Shown: positions 62,817 to 64,000 of the stretch, one piece after another
How the letters are laid out: every line of letters starts with the position of its first letter
How positions within the stretch are numbered: position 1 is the stretch's first letter
From: Pseudomonas sp. AFG_SD02_1510_Pfu_092
GTDB lineage: Bacteria > Pseudomonadota > Gammaproteobacteria > Pseudomonadales > Pseudomonadaceae
DNA length: 64,000 nt
Assembly (NCBI RefSeq): GCF_003331055.1
Contig: NZ_PUQD01000010.1
Location: 37,199-101,198, forward strand
Direction: 5' to 3'
Notes under the pieces: model-generated
Told to the model about the DNA's origin: nothing
What the model saw: only the letters and a program-made list of their open reading frames with translations
The model's database searches: none
Translations under genes and position numbers: made by a program

Positions 62817-63827
62817 ATGACCACAACCCCAGGCTCTAACCCAGCAACCACGCGCCCTGAGCCTTCCCGTCGCTTCAGCGTTGCCCCCATGATGGACTGG
62901 ACCGACCGCCACTGCCGGTTCTTCCTGCGCCTGCTGTCCAGGCACACCCTGCTCTACACCGAAATGGTCACCACCGGCGCCCTGCTGCACAACGACGCCC
63001 AGCGTTTCCTGCGCCACGACGCCTCCGAGCACCCGCTGGCCCTGCAACTGGGCGGCAGTGTGCCGGCCGATCTGGCCGCCTGTGCCCGTCTGGCCGAGGA
63101 CGCGGGCTACGACGAGGTCAACCTGAATGTCGGCTGCCCGAGTGACCGGGTGCAGAACAACATGATCGGCGCCTGCCTGATGGCCCACCCGGCGCTGGTG
63201 GCCGACTGTGTGAAGGCCATGCGCGATGCGGTGTCGACGCCGGTCACGGTCAAGCATCGCATCGGTATCAACGGCCGCGACAGCTATGCCGAGCTGTGCG
63301 ACTTCGTCGGCCAGGTGCGCGAGGCCGGCTGCCGGAATTTCACCGTGCATGCGCGCATTGCCATCCTTGAAGGGTTGTCGCCGAAGGAAAACCGCGAGAT
63401 CCCGCCGCTGCGCTATGACGTGGCGGCGCAGTTGAAGGCGGACTTCCCGGACCTGGAGATCGTGCTCAACGGCGGGATCAAGACGCTGGATGAATGCCAG
63501 GCGCACCTTGCAACCTTCGACGGGGTGATGCTGGGGCGTGAGGCGTACCACAACCCTTATCTGCTGGCGGAAGTGGATCAGCAGTTGTTCGGCAGCGATG
63601 CGCCGGTGGTCAGCCGCAGCGAAGCGCTGGCGCAGTTGCGGCCTTATATCGTCGCGCACATGGAAAGTGGTGGCGCGATGCACCACGTGACCCGGCATAT
63701 TCTGGGGCTGGCCCAAGGGTTCAAGGGGGCCCGGCGCTTCCGCCAGCTGCTGTCGGCGGATATTCACAAGGCGGCGCAGCCATTGGCGGTGTTCGACCAG
63801 GCGCTGGAGCTGTTGCAGGGGCGGTAA
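62817..63827 (+). CDS. dusA: tRNA-dihydrouridine synthase A
   Basis: A 336-residue FMN enzyme that reduces uridines 20/20a of tRNA. It begins MTTTPGSNPATTRPEPSRR, then FSVAPMMDWTDRHCRFFLRL, has NVGCPSDRVQNNMIGACLM with the catalytic Cys, and VTVKHRIGINGRDSY and GVMLGREAYHNPYLL for FMN and tRNA contacts. ATG 62817 is 29 bp upstream of the 51-bp repeat, exactly as in the left fragment. The gene is intact after island insertion, so the 5' end supplied on this side is functional. Confidence 0.95.
   Translation: MTTTPGSNPATTRPEPSRRFSVAPMMDWTDRHCRFFLRLLSRHTLLYTEMVTTGALLHNDAQRFLRHDASEHPLALQLGGSVPADLAACARLAEDAGYDEVNLNVGCPSDRVQNNMIGACLMAHPALVADCVKAMRDAVSTPVTVKHRIGINGRDSYAELCDFVGQVREAGCRNFTVHARIAILEGLSPKENREIPPLRYDVAAQLKADFPDLEIVLNGGIKTLDECQAHLATFDGVMLGREAYHNPYLLAEVDQQLFGSDAPVVSRSEALAQLRPYIVAHMESGGAMHHVTRHILGLAQGFKGARRFRQLLSADIHKAAQPLAVFDQALELLQGR
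62846..62896. repeat. Right 51-bp direct repeat (dusA attachment site)
   Basis: Identical to 34990-35040; it lies within the first codons of intact dusA. The sequence after it diverges from the left copy (actgg versus ttgg). Confidence 0.92.
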
Positions 63828-63896
63828 CCCGGCCCTGACAAGAGCCGCATTATCTGTGCGAGCGAGCATGCCCTGATACCAGTCAGTTAAGCGATT

Positions 63897-64000
63897 TGGG
63901 GCCGCTTTGCGGCCCATCGCCGGGGGGGCCGGGGGGGGCCCGGGGGGGGGCGGGGGCGCGGGGGTGGGGGGGGGGGGGGGGGGCGGGGGGGCGGGGGGGG
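63897..64000. other. REP start running into poly-G artefact at contig end
   Basis: 'ggccgctttgcggcccatcg' is the start of a REP, after which the sequence becomes runs of G with few C. This is not natural DNA of this genome; it looks like low-quality two-colour reads at a contig end within a repeat. Confidence 0.85.

Overview
The window looks like the chromosome of a Pseudomonas putida-group bacterium. GC is high, and the P. putida REP element (inverted 'gggagcgg' / 'ccgctccc' blocks next to 'ttcgcgg') recurs at about ten places. Gene content and order (phnWX, zapE, iutA-iutY, fds formate dehydrogenase, dusA) resemble P. putida KT2440 as I remember it; no search was run. The last ~70 bases are a poly-G run, which looks like a contig-end sequencing artefact. 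REGION 1 (1-26.3 kb), core chromosome: LysR regulator (cut by the window edge) with phnW-phnX for 2-aminoethylphosphonate breakdown; an AI-2E/PerM permease; trhP/yegQ; a DUF411 protein with a YqaA-like membrane protein; a secreted alpha/beta hydrolase; a 118-bp-period REP array; DinB-like protein and zapE; a periplasmic aldose sugar dehydrogenase; an agmatinase with polyamine-binding protein and LysR; the iutA receptor with iutY, a fused sigma/anti-sigma protein behind a Fur-box-like site; small stress and envelope genes; miaE; a universal stress protein; and fdsGBAD. REGION 2 (26.4-34.9 kb), variable chromosome: small Pseudomonas ORFans (DUF3077, DUF6124), a candidate toxin-antitoxin pair, a GNAT gene whose reading frame runs into a REP, LysR/RidA/isochorismatase-like genes, AraC, and arsRBC. 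REGION 3 (34,990-62,845), a genomic island in dusA: an exact 51-bp direct repeat of the dusA 5' coding end flanks it. The left copy is a truncated dusA and the right copy is intact dusA. Outer-island cargo is an AlbA_2/Schlafen-type ATP-binding protein, a zinc-ribbon/HEPN-like protein, SOS-controlled umuD and umuC, a decayed SRAP gene, and a possible small transcript. No dusA-type integrase is visible, so the island is probably fixed. REGION 4 (38,593-60,186), an element nested inside umuC: 21,594 bp bounded by a 6-bp ATCGAT repeat interrupts umuC exactly at the codons of the catalytic S-I-D-E motif, and removing it restores that motif. It carries a KAP-family NTPase, a complete Gabija pair (gajA/gajB), an AddB-like / AddA-like / phospholipase D-like three-gene operon, a PD-(D/E)XK-like protein, and at its right end four overlapping genes: three tyrosine-recombinase-like proteins and a small coiled-coil protein, like Tn554 tnpABC or the gamma-mobile-trio modules. 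The picture is a defence-rich mobile element that homed into the polymerase-V gene of an older dusA island. umuC also has a +1 frameshift upstream of the insertion and the neighbouring SRAP gene has two, so the SOS module of the host island is decaying. The AddAB-like/PLD operon and the four-gene recombinase module are the best candidates for under-described biology.
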